Shown: positions 24,449-35,771, counted from the stretch's first letter. The stretch: DNA of 64,000 nt from JALOLG01 sp963776935 (GCA_963776935.1 CAVZOP010000015.1:1-64000), one strand, 5' to 3'. The notes: a model not told the origin generated them from the letters alone. Numbers and translations: made by a program.

Positions 24449-24556
24449 TTGGTGTTATTCAGATGCAATACACGCCCGGCGGTCGGTCCCGCAGCGACCA
24501 TCCACGGAGACGCACGGGATCGACGTGGCGCTGTAGCAGTGCCGCGTCGCTCGACG

Positions 24557-25216
24557 CTACGAAGTGACGACGACGCAGCACCGTTCCGTCGATGGAGACA
24601 GCACCGCGTGCAGGGACCGTGACTGCGTGCCGGCCAGAACACCAGCGACGAATGCCAGGTTCATTTGGCAGATGATCTCCGGGCGTGCTTGGGCGACGTG
24701 ACGGAAGGGGCAGTTGCGAAGGATCACCTCATCGTCCGAGGTCACCGGCTCATAGCCGATGACGTTCAGTGCGGTCAGCAGCCGAGTGCTGCCGTTGCGT
24801 GCCCGCGCCCGCCTTCCAACCTGACGGCCGTACTCGGTGGCAACGTCCGTGAGCGACTCCAGCGGCGGATCAGGGGAGTCTGCTTCCAGGGCCTCGGCCA
24901 GGATCTCGGCGGCGAGGTCGTACCGTCGCGGCGGGATCGACACCTCGAGCTCGAGACCGGTCGGGCGGTACCGCTTCGCCGGGTGACCAACGGCGACCGA
25001 GCTCTCGTCGCGTTCGTAGGTCGCCTCGAGAAAGCCCTCAGAGAGAAGCTTCTCCAAGTGGAAGGCGGCCAGCCTCGCCGAGATTCCGACCTCATCGGCG
25101 ACCTCGGCGCGTGTGAGTGGACGGCCCGCGGTGCGCACGGCGAGGTAGGCCGCCCGTCGTGCCGGATCGTCCAGGACGCACAGCTGAAGAATCGTCTTGG
25201 CGAGGTCGTGGCGCAT
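24557..25216 (-). CDS. COG2345-type HTH regulator with conserved cysteines (possible Fe-S sensor)
   Basis: A 219-residue protein from ATG 25216 (M-R-H-D-L-A-K). The frame is open further upstream but without homology. The N-terminal winged helix reads D-P-A-R-R-A-A-Y-L-A-V and A-E-V-A-D-E-V-G-I-S-A-R-L-A-A-F-H-L-E-K-L (residues about 15-55). The C-terminal domain has R-N-C-P-F-R-H, E-I-I-C-Q-M-N and R-C-C, three Cys positions like the cluster ligands of SufR and related COG2345 regulators. Such proteins sense iron-sulfur status, redox or NO. The downstream truncated hemoglobin is a sensible target. The 202 bases before it (25217-25418) contain no gene and are a divergent promoter with DUF2200. 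Confidence 0.75.
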   Translation of the reverse strand: MRHDLAKTILQLCVLDDPARRAAYLAVRTAGRPLTRAEVADEVGISARLAAFHLEKLLSEGFLEATYERDESSVAVGHPAKRYRPTGLELEVSIPPRRYDLAAEILAEALEADSPDPPLESLTDVATEYGRQVGRRARARNGSTRLLTALNVIGYEPVTSDDEVILRNCPFRHVAQARPEIICQMNLAFVAGVLAGTQSRSLHAVLSPSTERCCVVVTS

Positions 25217-25418
25217 CCGTCTAGCAAACCACCTCAGCACTCCATTGCTCCGCGTTCCCCACCCCGCCTTGACGACCAGGTCGGCCGCACGTCCGACGCC
25301 GCGGGTATCCGCGAGGTCGCCCAGGATCCGCCGCAGCGCGTCAACAGAGCCCTGTCGGCTCGTTGGCCAGCCACCTGACGTCGGCTCGGCGCCCACCGGG
25401 ACCATAGGGTGCACAGTG

Positions 25419-25761
25419 ATGCATCGGATCTTCACGACCAGCGTCGCCGCCGTGTATCCGCACTACGTCACCAAAGTCGAGCGCAAGGGGCGCACGAAGG
25501 CCGAGTTGGACCAGGTCATCACATGGCTCACCGGGTACGACGAGTCGGCGTTGAAGCAACACCTCGCAGCAGACACGACGTTCGACACGTTCTTCGCTGA
25601 GGCCACGCTGAACCCGAAGGCCTCGTCGATCACCGGGGTTGTGTGCGGCGTCCGAGTGGAGGACATCGACGACCCGCTGATGCAGAAGATCCGTTATCTG
25701 GACAAGCTGGTCGACGAGCTTGCCAAGGGCAAGCCGCTCGAGAAGATCCTGCCGCGCTTGA
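25419..25761 (+). CDS. DUF2200 domain-containing protein (3' end probably frameshifted)
   Basis: From ATG 25419 the protein reads M-H-R-I-F-T-T-S-V-A-A-V-Y-P-H-Y-V-T-K-V-E-R-K-G-R, T-W-L-T-G-Y-D and L-D-K-L-V-D-E-L-A-K-G-K, the complete DUF2200 (COG4898) pattern of about 112 residues ending near E-K-I-L. The annotated frame does not stop there and runs on to 26255 over the next gene. A TGA in the neighbouring frame at 25759-25761 would end the protein at the family's usual length, so a one-base insertion just before it is likely. The function of the family is unknown. The FAD monooxygenase follows on the same strand. Confidence 0.8.
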
Positions 25762-25884
25762 CGGCCGCCGCGTCGCCTGCCACACCACTCCCCCACGATC
25801 AGACCCGTCATAGCGACGGAGGCTCGGTTGCCACATCCCCGTGGGAGCGAATTAGCGTCGCCGCACGCACGGGAGGAGGCGAAC

Positions 25885-27449
25885 GTGGCGCACGAGGAGA
25901 CACCGGTGTTGATCGTCGGCGGGAGCCTGGTCGGCCTGACAAGCGCCCTGTTGCTCGGCGATCTGGGCATCCCTTCGCTGGTCGTCGAGCGTCATCCCGG
26001 CACTGCGATTCACGCGCGCGCTGGACACTTCCAGCTCGGCACGACGGAGATGCTGCGCCAGGTCGGGCTCGAACGGACGGTACGCGAGACGTCGGCCAAG
26101 ACCTACCACCCCATCGGCGGGATCATCGCCGTCGAGTCGCTGGCCGGCAAGCAGCTCGCCACGTTCGTGAAGGAGCTCAACGAGGGCGTCGAGGGGTTCA
26201 GCCCAACCGTGCGCGTGTTCATCGACCAGGACGTGCTCGAGCCGATCCTGCGTGAGAAGGCGGTGGCGCTCGGCGCGACGGTGCGCAATCGAGTCGAAGC
26301 GACGGCGCTCGAGCAGGATGACGACGGTGCGACGGTGACGGTGCGCGAACTCGAGTCCGGCGCGGAGCACACGGTCCGCGCCCGTTACGTGATCGCCGCC
26401 GACGGCAACCGCAGTCCGATGCGGACGCGGCTCGGCATCGGCATGGAGGGCCACGGGATCCTGTCGAACAGCATCACGATCTACTTCCGCGCCGACTGCA
26501 CGCCGCTCTTGGAGGACCGCCACGAGAGCGTGATCTACGTCAACAACCCGGAGCTGCGCGGCTTCTTCCGGCTCGACCCGCGGGGAAGGCGGGCTTCCTC
26601 GTGATCAACTCGGTGGGCGCCGACGTGACCACCGACGAGGCCGTCAATGTGGGCGACGGCATCACCGAGGAGCGCGCCGCGGCGATGCTGCGGGCGGCGA
26701 TCGGGGCGCCGGACATCGCCGCGGAAGTCCTCCAGATCGTGCACTGGAGGGCCGAGGCGAACTGCGCCACACGCATGCGCGATGGGCGCGTGTTCCTGGC
26801 CGGCGACGCCGCCCACGTCGTGCCGCCCAACGGGGGCTATGGCGGCAACATGGGGATCCTGGACGCGCGCAACCTCGCCTGGAAGCTCGCCGCGGTCATC
26901 CGCGGCGACGCCGGGGCGGGGCTCCTCGACACCTATGAGGCCGAGCGCCTCCCGCTCTCGCAGCTGACCGTCGAGCAGGCGTACACGCGCTACGCAACCC
27001 GGGTCGTGCCCGAGCGCGGCACCGACGACGCCGAGCCGTTCATCGACGACCTGACGATGGAGATCGGGCTCGTGATGAACTCGAACGCCGTGATCGGCGG
27101 CGCGAATGACGGCACGCGGTACATGCCGGCGGCGGAGACGCGCGGGCGCCCCGGCACGCGGGCGCCCCACGTTGCGCTCGGTCCGGACCGCTCGACGCTC
27201 GACCTGTTCGGCCGTTCGTTCGTGCTGCTCCGTTCGGTCGGTGACGAGTGGGCGCCGCCCGGCGTGGAAGCGCACGTGATCGACGCCGACGGATTTCTCG
27301 AGGCCTACGGCATCACGCGCGAGGGCGCGGTGCTGATCAGGCCCGACGGGATCGTGGGCTGGCGCTCGCCGGGCGCCTTCGCACACGACGAGCTCACGGC
27401 CGCGCTGTACTCGATCCTCGCGCTCGACATCACGCCACCAACCACCTGA
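25885..27449 (+). CDS. FAD-dependent aromatic-ring-hydroxylase-type monooxygenase (one frameshift)
   Basis: GTG 25885 has GGAGGAGG upstream. The protein opens with the FAD-binding V-L-I-V-G-G-S-L-V-G-L-T-S-A-L, has the D-G motif V-I-A-A-D-G-N-R-S-P-M-R near residue 175 and, after the frameshift, the G-D motif R-V-F-L-A-G-D-A-A-H-V-V-P-P-N-G-G-Y-G-G-N. The two halves (25885-26580 and about 26590-27449) join if one base is restored in a run of four G at about 26580. Total length of about 521 residues matches PheA/TfdB/MhpA-type monooxygenases, which hydroxylate phenols or polyketides with NAD(P)H. A homopolymer error is the likeliest cause. Confidence 0.85.
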
Positions 27450-27549
27450 ACGTTGCCCTGGTGGCGTTGAATGAGGTGCGTGCCGGGTTTCGCCTGATCG
27501 CACCCTGATCGCAGGTGCGTCGATCCGGTAAGTGTGGGAGGGTTAGGTC

Positions 27550-30500
27550 ATGCCTCGGGCGTCCAGGCGCGGTTCGGTGGCGCGAGCCCTCGTGCTGCTG
27601 CTGCTGTTCTCGGGGTGGGTGATCGGGTCCCCGCCATCCCAGCCGGCCATCGCCGACACGATCGTCCCGTTCACGCTCAGGTTCTCGGCCAACGACAACG
27701 GCGCCATCACGACCATCGGCAACAACGTCCTCAGCTGCCCACCCAGCTTCACGTGCTCGAATGTGCAGGCGGGGGGCGGCACCGGTTCGGTGACGAGCAA
27801 CAACGCCCACTTCATGGTCGACCTCGACCAGGACAGCCCAGGTTCCGGCACCTTCAACTCGTCGAATGCCACGCTCTCACTACCGTCGGGTAGCACGGTG
27901 CTGTTCGCGGGCCTCTACTGGGGCGCCCGCCAGACCAACTCGTCGGGGTTCTTCACTCCCAACTCGATCGAGGAGATGGCGCTCCGGCTCCCGGGCGAGT
28001 CGAGCTACCGGACGATCAGCGCGGACGATGGCTTCGGCCCGGCCGACAGCACTCGGGCCTACCAGCGGTTCGCCGACGTGACCGATCTGGTCGAGTTGCG
28101 AGGGTCCGGCGTGTATTGGGGCGGCAACGTCGCAGCCGGAACCGGCTTCGACCGCTACGGCGGATGGTCGCTGGTCATCGCCTACCAGAACCCGACCGAT
28201 CCGTTGCGCAACCTCACCGTGTTCGACGGCTTCTCCGAGGTGGGCTCGAACAGCGACGAGACGATCACCGTCGGGCCGTTCGTCGCCCCGCAACTCGGTC
28301 CCGTCGACGCCCGATTGGGAATGGTCGCCTACGAGGGCGATGAGGGCAACGTGGGTGACGAGGCATTCCTCGCGGAGACGCGTCTGGCCACCGCCCAGTC
28401 GGGTGGCACCAACTTCTTCAACGGCACCAACGACCTGGACGGCACCATCGTCACCGCCCGGCAGCCGGCGCACGTCAACATGCTCGGGTTCGACATCAAG
28501 CAGCTGGGGGTCCCGAACGCGATCCGGAACGACGCACAGTTCGCGACGATCCGGCTCGACTCGTCGTCCGAGCGGTACTACATCGGCGTCGTCACGACGT
28601 CGATCAATCTCTACGCACCGAACTTCACCCTGAGTCGCAAGGCCGTGACCAACCTGTCCGGACACGATCCGGCGCAGGTGGGCGACACTCTCGAGTACAC
28701 CGTCACCAGCTTCAACACCGGTCTTGATCCGGCGACCGACGTCGTGTTGACCGACCCGCTTCCTTCGAACACGACGTTCGTGCCCGGCTCGCTCGAGGTG
28801 GTCACCGGGCCCAACGGCGGCCCCAAGTCGGACACCATCGCGGACGATCAGGCCGAGTACCTGGCCGCGACGCACACGGCGAGGTTCCGGCTGGGTACCG
28901 GCGCAACGGGGACGACCGGGGGGACTCTCCTTCCTGGAATGTTTACGTCCGTAAGTTTTCGTGTGACGGTGGACGCGGAAGCGGGCGGCACGACGCTCGC
29001 CAACGAGGCGACCATCGCCTACGTGGCGGCCACGATCGGCGCCCCGTTCAGTCACGTCACCAATCGCACCCAAACGCCGGTCGCTGCCGACGCCGACTTG
29101 CTTGTCACCAAGGTGTCCGCGCCCAACCCAGTGGCGGCCGGCGCCGACCTCACGTCGACGATCGTCGTCACCAACAACGGACCGAACACCGCGCTCGGCG
29201 TCGTCCTGACGGATGACGTCAGCCCGGGCGTCGTCCCACTCTCCGCCACCCCTGCAACCTGCGCGGTGGCCGGCCAGACCGTGACCTGCGCGCTCGGCGA
29301 CCTCGCCGACGGCGAAGACGTGACCGTGACCGTGACGGCGCGGGCCCCGCCGGGCTCGACGGTGTCGTCGTCAACCGACGTCGCGCGGGTGAGCTCGACC
29401 ACGATCGATCCTGACCCATCGGACAACGCGGTCACGGTGACCGTGGGCGTCGTTCAACGCGCCGACCTGGCGGTGACGAAGACGGCCGTTCCGGCGACGG
29501 TCGTCCCGGGCAACGTCGTCACGTTCCCGATCACGGTCACCAACAACGGCCCATCGACCGCGCTCGGTGTGAACGTGTCCGACGAGTTCGATTCGGCGTT
29601 CGTGGATCTCACCGCCACCGCGCCATGCGAGGTCCAGGTCAACGCCGTGCAGTGCCCGCTCGGCGACCTCGCGCCCGGCGGATCGGCGTCGTTGACGATG
29701 ACGGCCCGCCTCGACCCGGCCACTCCAGCCGGGACGGTCATCACCAACACGGCCGACGCATCCACTCTCACGCCAGACCTCACCACGGCGAACAACAGCT
29801 CTTCCGTCATAGTGACGACGGCGACGCCGCAGAGCGACCTCAACGTCACGAAGGTCGTCAGCCCGACGTCGGTGGTGGCGGGCGCCGGCGGAGCGACCTA
29901 CACCATCACGGTGACCAACGACGGCCCGTCCACTGCCACCGGCGTCGAGCTCACCGACGCTTCGCCCCCGGGCGTCACGGTGGTCTCCGGCTCGAGTTCG
30001 CGCGGCAGTTGCACGCCCGGTCCCCTGGTGAGCTGCACCATCGACGATCTGCCGGTCGGTACGTCGGCGAGGTTCACGCTCGACGTCGTCGTCCCCGGCG
30101 ATACCGCTCCTGGCCCCATCACCAACACCGCTTCCGTGACCGGAGACCAGCAGGATCCCGATGGTTCGGACAACACCGCGTCGGCGACGCTCAACGTCAC
30201 CACGTCGGCCGATCTCGTGACGATCAAACAGGGCCCCGCCCTCCTGGTGCCGGGCGGCACAGGGACGTACGAGATCACCGTCAGCAACTCCGGACCTTCG
30301 ACGGCGCTTGCCGTCGCCCTCGTCGACCAACTGCCGGCGGGGATCGTCGTGGACCAGGTCACCCCATCCGTCGGTACGTGCGCGCCCGTGGTCGTGGGTC
30401 AGCCACTGACGTGCCAGCTCGGAGACATCTCGCCGGACGACCCTGCCGAGGTCGACATCTCGTACACGGTCGACTCTGCCTTCCCGGATCCGCAGCTGGT

Positions 30501-33500
30501 CAACACGGCCAGCGCTTCCAGCGCCACCCCGGACCCGGTGCCGTCGAACAACCAATCCGTGTTCACCAGCAGCACGGAGGCGCAAGCCGATCTGATCATC
30601 TCCAAGCAGCAGACACCGATTGCGCCAGTCGTTGGCGGGATCGTGTCCTGGGCCCTGTCGGCCCACAACAGCGGGCCCTCCGCCGCAGTCGGAGTCGTGA
30701 TCACCGACACCCTCCCGGCCGGACTCACTGGCATCTCCGTGCCTGCGAGCTGCACGCTCGACGTTCTCACCGTCACGTGCCCCGTTGGAACGCTCGATTC
30801 GGGCGACACCTCCGCCACGTACACGATCGCGGCGACGGTCCCTCTCACCACGGCCGACGGCACGCTCATCACCAACACCGCCGCGGTGACAGCAACCACA
30901 CCCGATCCGTCGCCGTCGAACAACACCCAGACGGTGGCCAGCCAGGTCGTCTCACGCGCCGACCTCGTGGTCGTCAAGAGCACATCCCCCGCGTTGCCGG
31001 CCGGTGCCGGGCTACCGACGTTCACGATCGACGTCAGCAACAACGGCCCCTCGATCGCGCGCAACGTCCGGCTCGTCGACACGCTCCCGTTCGACGCCAT
31101 CATCGAGCTCGTCGAACCGGCATCCTGCACGTTCTCCGGGATCCACGTGGAGTGTGAGCTCGGTGACCTCGCGCCAGGCGATCCGCCGATCAGCGTGGTG
31201 ATCACGTACTTCACGCACACCTCGGTGCCGCCGGACACGTACACGAACGAGGCGCGGGCCACGACGACCACTGTCGAGCTGAACCCGATCGACAACTTCG
31301 GCCGGGTCGACGTCGACGTCCTCCCCGCGTCGGTCGACCTCACGGTGAGCAAGACGGGGACGCCCGAAGTCATCGCCGGGGGCGGCTTCGATTACCAGAT
31401 CGACGTGCAGAACGGCGGTCCGTCGACGGCGTTCGACGTGGTGGTCACCGACGTGCTGCCAGCCGACTTCACCCCTCAGTCGGCGACGACGGAGTTCGGT
31501 AGTTGCACGATCGCCGGTCAAACCGTCACCTGCACGCTGCCGTTCGTTTACGAGCCACCGTTCCAAGAGTTCAACGCGCCGATCCTGATCTCCGGCACCG
31601 TGTCCCCCGCCGCTCCCGCGAGCGTCATGAACACGGCGACCGGAGTCACCACGGAGTCCGACAGCAACCCCGCCAACAACACGTCGTCCACCACGACCGT
31701 CGTCGAGCGTGAGTCCAACGTCGGGATCATCAAGGAGACCGACGACGCCGAACTAATCGCCGGTGGGGAGGCGAGATATACGATCACCGTCACCAACGTC
31801 GGGCCTTCGGCGGCCGACGGCGCCCAGGTCGTTGACACCCTCCCGCCCGAACTGACCTTCATCGCCGAGCTCTCGGACAGCCGCTGCGTCCTGTCTGCCG
31901 GGGGCGAGGTCGTCTGCTCGCTCGGCACACTCGACCCGCTCGAGACGGACGTGGTCCGCCTGATCGCCAGCGTCGATCCGAGTGCCGCGCCGGGTCTGAT
32001 CGTGAACACCGCCCTGTTCGGCACATCATCCTCCGACCCCGATCCGACCGATGACATCGCATTCGTCTTGTCGTCGATCACCCAGTCGGCCCGGCTCTCG
32101 GTCTCGAAGGTGGCGACCAGCCAGACCGTGACGGCGGGTGGCCAGGCCGTCTTCGACATCACGCTCACCAACGAGGGGCCTTCGACCGCGGCCGACGTGG
32201 TGCTCGCCGACACGATTCCGCCGGGCACGACGCTCGTCTCGGTCGTCACGACACCGACCTTGCCGTGCGCCGCCGGCAGCTGCACCGTCGGTGACCTGAA
32301 TCCCGGCGAGACCATCAGCGCGACGGTGACCGTCGCCGTCCCGCCGTCGATGCCGGCCGGGACGATCACCAACGTTGTCGACGCCTCGACGCCGACACCC
32401 GGCCCGAACCCGGAAGGGCACACGGCCGTGGCCTCCACCGAAGTCGTCCTCGAGGCCGACCTGTCCGTCACCAAGACCCTGGCCACCGACCCGGTCGTGG
32501 CTGGATTGCCAGTCGTCTATGACTTCACGGTCACCAACGCCGGACCGTCCGACGCGATCAACGCCACACTCCTCGACGCCTTCCCGCCCGGGACGAGCTA
32601 TGCCGGCGGCCTGACGCCGCCCGACACCGTCTGCGAGGTGAGCGAGGTCGAGCTGCCCGCCGTGAGTTGTGTGCTGCCTCGATTGCCAGCCGGCGAGACA
32701 GTGACAGGACAGCTGATCCTGGACACGTCGCCCGACCTCACGGGCACGATCGTCAACACGGGCGTCGTCGGATCCGACGCCCTCGACCCCGACAACTCGA
32801 ACAACGTGTCGACCTCCGCGGCGACGGTCGTCGCCGCCGACAGCGCGGTCGATCTGGCGGTCACCAAGACCGGGCCCGCCGAGCTCGTGGCGGGCGGGAC
32901 GTTCAGCTACTCCGTCACGGTCGCCAACGAGGGCGTGTCACTGTCGACGGCAGCCACGCTCACCGACGAGCTTCCACCCGGGCTCGTCCCGACGGAGGCC
33001 ACCATCGATGCCACGCCCTGTGCGATCAGCGGCCAGCAGGTTTCTTGCCCGGTCGGCACGCTGAGCCCTGGCGGTGCTTCCTCTGCGATCACGATCAACG
33101 GCACGGTCGACCCGGCCATCGCCGGGGCGACCGTCGACAACACGGCGACGGCGACCCCGGTGGGTACGGAGACAGACCCGACCGACAACTCCGCCACCGC
33201 CACGTCGACGATCACCCGAGAGGTCGACCTGGCCGTCAGCAAGGTCGCCTTGTCGGACCCCTTCCTCGTCGGGACGGAGCGTCGGCTGGACGCTCACCGT
33301 GACCAATGGCGGACCGTCGGCTGCGTTGGACGTCGTCGTCGTCGACTCCCTCCCGGCGGGCTTCACACTCGACGCCGGGCTCACTGACGATCGGTGCGAG
33401 CTGACGCTGCCCGATGAGGTCTCGTGTGACGTCGGCACCGTCCTTCCGGCTGCCGAGGTCGCGATGGTGATCGGTGGCACGCTCGACACGGATCTCGCGG

Positions 33501-34258
33501 ATGGCAGCACGATCACCAATACAGCCATCGTCACATCGTCCGCCACGGACCTGAACCCCGATGACGACCAGGACGCCGTGACCACCGGCGTCGTGCGGGC
33601 CAACGATGTGGCTGTCGACGTGCGCGCCGAACCGGACCAGGTCGTGGCCGGGGGCACCGCCGGGTACGCCGTCACCGTCTCCAACAGCGGGCCGACGACT
33701 GCCGAGGCCGTCGTGCTGACCATGCAGCTCCCGCCCGAGCTGACCAACATTCTCCAGCCCGCGTCCGTGGCCGGCCTCGTCATCCCGGCCGCGATCCCGC
33801 CCGGCTGCTCCGCCAGCGGGCAGACCGTGACCTGCCCCTTGGGCAGCCTCACGGTTGGCGGCGCCATGACCCTGCAGTTCAGCGGGCAGGTGGCGGCGGG
33901 GACCCCCGCAGGAACCGCACTCATCGGCACGGCGACGGTTACCGCCAATGGTGCCGACGTCGCGTCCGCCAACAACAGCGATGCCGACACGATCATGGTC
34001 GTGTCGGCTCAGCCCGCGCCAGCGCCGACGACCACCACGACTACGACCACGACCACGACCCCGACGACCACGACGACGACCACGACACTTCCGGCCGTCC
34101 CGACGACCGCGTCGACGAGCTCTGGGGCAAGCGGCGGTGGATTGCTGACGACCACGGGAAGCGAGATGCTGGGCCTGTTGGTAGCTGCCGCGGGACTCGT
34201 CACGTTCGGTATCGGGCTGCGGGTTGGTGCTCGGGTGGTGCCGCGCCGCGGGCAGTGA
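27550..34258 (+). CDS. Giant secreted DUF11-repeat surface protein (one frameshift)
   Basis: About 2,235 residues. A signal peptide (A-L-V-L-L-L-L-F-S-G-W, cleavage after A-I-A) precedes a 340-residue N-terminal beta-rich domain with G-L-Y-W-G-A and G-G-W-S-L-V-I-A-Y motifs. About 14 DUF11 repeats follow. Twelve start at 29089, 29461, 29833, 30208, 30589, 30958, 31336, 31711, 32089, 32455, 32848 and 33223, spaced 366-393 bases, each with D-L-x-V-x-K and (T/S)-N-x-G-P-S-x-A. The frame breaks near 33280 inside repeat 13 (one-base insertion or two-base deletion) and resumes V-G-W-T-L-T-V-T-N-G-G-P-S. The end is a Thr-rich linker, an L-x-T-T-G-like motif, a hydrophobic helix and basic residues, as in wall-anchored proteins. 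DUF11 tandem arrays form extended stalks for adhesion or S-layer roles. Confidence 0.88.
34026..34088 (+). repeat. Threonine-codon low-complexity tract (ACN repeats)
   Basis: Near-continuous ACC/ACG/ACT codons encode a poly-Thr linker with one Pro, between the last DUF11 repeat and the membrane anchor of the giant protein. Such linkers are often glycosylated in exported actinobacterial proteins. Length variation between strains is plausible. Confidence 0.7.
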
Positions 34259-34296
34259 TCTTTGGACAGGGTGCCGCGGTCGATCGCGACAGACGC

Positions 34297-34851
34297 CTAC
34301 GGGGTGCGGCCGATGAACGCCAGCAGTTTGGTCTGGACGTCGGCGTCGTCGGGGACGTCCACGCGCGGCCCGTAGTGGCCGCTCTGGCGCAGCACCTCGT
34401 CCATCGGCAGCATGCCCTCGAGCATCACGGCGCACTTGCCGGGGTCGAGCGTCTCGTCCTGGCCGGTGGCGCGGGCGAGGTCCCAGCGGTGGAGGAACAC
34501 GTCGGCGGTGTAGATCATGTCGACCATCTGCCCGAGCGCCATGGTGCCGAGGTGGGGGAAGTCGTGCTCGCGCTCGGCGGTGTCGGGGTCGTCGAGCAGT
34601 GCTTGCACGGCGTCGGTCTGGGCGCGCCAGGCGCCGACGGGGTCGTCGTCGACCGACGGTCCGGCGGGCAGGGTGATCCCAGTCGCCCCCTGGAGGAACG
34701 CCGGGAACCACTCGACGAGGTGGCGCACGACGTCGCGGGCAACCCAGCCCTCCGGCGGCGCAGGGTTGTCCCACGCCGCCGGGGCGGTGCGCTCGACCGT
34801 CACCGTGAACGCACCGGCGATGCGCCGGTGCTCGTCGGCCGGGTTGCTCAT
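34297..34851 (-). CDS. DinB-fold / mycothiol-dependent maleylpyruvate isomerase-like (TIGR03086) protein
   Basis: A 184-residue protein from ATG 34851, whose A is shared with the TGA of the SRPBCC gene upstream. W-V-A-R-D-V-V-R-H-L-V-E-W near residue 40 is the first metal-binding His helix of the MDMPI/DinB fold; D-V-F-L-H-R-W-D-L-A-R-A-T-G near residue 122 is the second. These four-helix proteins bind a divalent metal and often use mycothiol; TIGR03086 members have no assigned reaction. It is the third gene of an ArsR-SRPBCC-DinB operon. Confidence 0.85.
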   Translation of the reverse strand: MSNPADEHRRIAGAFTVTVERTAPAAWDNPAPPEGWVARDVVRHLVEWFPAFLQGATGITLPAGPSVDDDPVGAWRAQTDAVQALLDDPDTAEREHDFPHLGTMALGQMVDMIYTADVFLHRWDLARATGQDETLDPGKCAVMLEGMLPMDEVLRQSGHYGPRVDVPDDADVQTKLLAFIGRTP

Positions 34852-35336
34852 CAGAGCTCGGCGATGAGGGCGTCGAGCTTCGCATAGCCTTCGTCGACGC
34901 CGGTCTCCATGCCGCTCGCGAGCCATTGGTCGCGGCCCTCGAAGCTGTCGACGAGCGACTGGGCGTGGAGCCGGGTGCGGCCGTCGCCGAGGTCCTCGAA
35001 GCGCAGCGTCTCGAGCGCGACGCCGTCGGGCTGACCGTCGAAGGTGAAGGTCTGGACGATGCGATCCTCACCGACCTCGTGGAAGCAGCCGTGGAAGCCG
35101 TACTCCTCGCCGTCGCGTCCGGCGACGTAGCGCCAGCGGCCGCCGGTGGTCGCATCCCAGTCGACGATCTTGGTCTGCATCCCGTTCGGCCCGACCCAGC
35201 GGGCGAACAGCTCGGGATCGGTGTGGGCCCGCATCAGCTGGGCCGGCGTGGCGTCGAAGTCTCGGGTCATGCGGATGATCGGCAGGGTGGGGTCGGCCTC
35301 GATCGAGACCTGGTAGCGGTTGCTGGTGGCGCTCAT
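34851..35336 (-). CDS. SRPBCC (AHSA1) domain protein
   Basis: A 161-residue protein whose ATG at 35336 overlaps the ArsR stop by four bases. Typical AHSA1 features are I-R-M-T-R-D-F-D-A-T-P-A-Q-L-M-R-A-H-T-D-P-E-L-F-A-R-W near residue 22, the W-R-Y-V strand, F-H-G-C-F-H-E-V and a final helix with G-M-E-T-G-V-D-E-G-Y-A-K-L. The ligand is unknown. Translational coupling to ArsR and to the DinB-fold gene indicates that the three act together. Confidence 0.88.
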   Translation of the reverse strand: MSATSNRYQVSIEADPTLPIIRMTRDFDATPAQLMRAHTDPELFARWVGPNGMQTKIVDWDATTGGRWRYVAGRDGEEYGFHGCFHEVGEDRIVQTFTFDGQPDGVALETLRFEDLGDGRTRLHAQSLVDSFEGRDQWLASGMETGVDEGYAKLDALIAEL

Positions 35337-35707
35337 GACGCTGCTCCTTGGATGTGATTGGGCTGGATGATGGAAGGTTGTTCGTCGCCCCGCAGCTCGG
35401 CGAGGACGATGTCGAGGCGCTCGTAGCGCTCCTGGGCCTGTTGGCGGTACCGATCGATCCACTTCGTCATCAGGTCGAAGACCTCCGCTTCGAGGTGGCA
35501 TGGTCGCCGTTGGGCGTCCTTGGTCTGGCTGACCAGGCCGGCGTCGGCGAGCACCTTGATGTGCTTGGACACCGCCTGGATGGAGACGTCGTACGGGTCG
35601 GCCAGCTCCCCCACTGTGGCGTCACCCGCCGCGAGGCGGGCCACCATGTCGCGTCTCGTCGGGTCGGCGAGGGCGGCGAAGACTCGGGACAACTGGTCGT
35701 CGCCCAT
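35333..35707 (-). CDS. ArsR-family winged-helix repressor (SRPBCC-linked type), copy 2
   Basis: A 124-residue repressor: V-F-A-A-L-A-D-P-T-R-R-D-M-V-A-R-L at the N-terminus, V-S-I-Q-A-V-S-K-H-I-K-V-L as recognition helix, and K-D-A-Q-R-R-P-C-H-L as the wing. No metal-binding cysteines are present. It is first in the ArsR-SRPBCC-DinB operon. Two similar 16-base palindromes at 35726 and 35772, 19 and 65 bases upstream of the start, are the likely autoregulatory operators. Confidence 0.88.
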   Translation of the reverse strand: MGDDQLSRVFAALADPTRRDMVARLAAGDATVGELADPYDVSIQAVSKHIKVLADAGLVSQTKDAQRRPCHLEAEVFDLMTKWIDRYRQQAQERYERLDIVLAELRGDEQPSIIQPNHIQGAAS

Positions 35708-35725
35708 CGGGCGACCTCCTTGTGT

Positions 35726-35741
35726 TCAACTAAATGGTTGA
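35726..35741. promoter_or_regulatory. ArsR copy 2 operator, proximal (TCAACT-AAAT-GGTTGA)
   Basis: A palindrome with one arm mismatch, 19 bases before the ArsR start. It shares TCAAC...GGTTGA with the second site 46 bases further upstream. Confidence 0.65.
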
Positions 35742-35771
35742 GAACACCATACGCCCTCGGCTGGGTCATTG

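Noticed and set aside
29371..30666. Minus-strand frames opposite the DUF11 protein
   Set aside because: Arg/Gly-rich shadows; the plus strand shows clear repeated DUF11 domains.
27550..34258. Repeated units considered as a CRISPR-like or tandem DNA array
   Set aside because: The about 375-base periodicity is at protein level (DUF11 domains) with diverged nucleotides; no short identical repeats with spacers.
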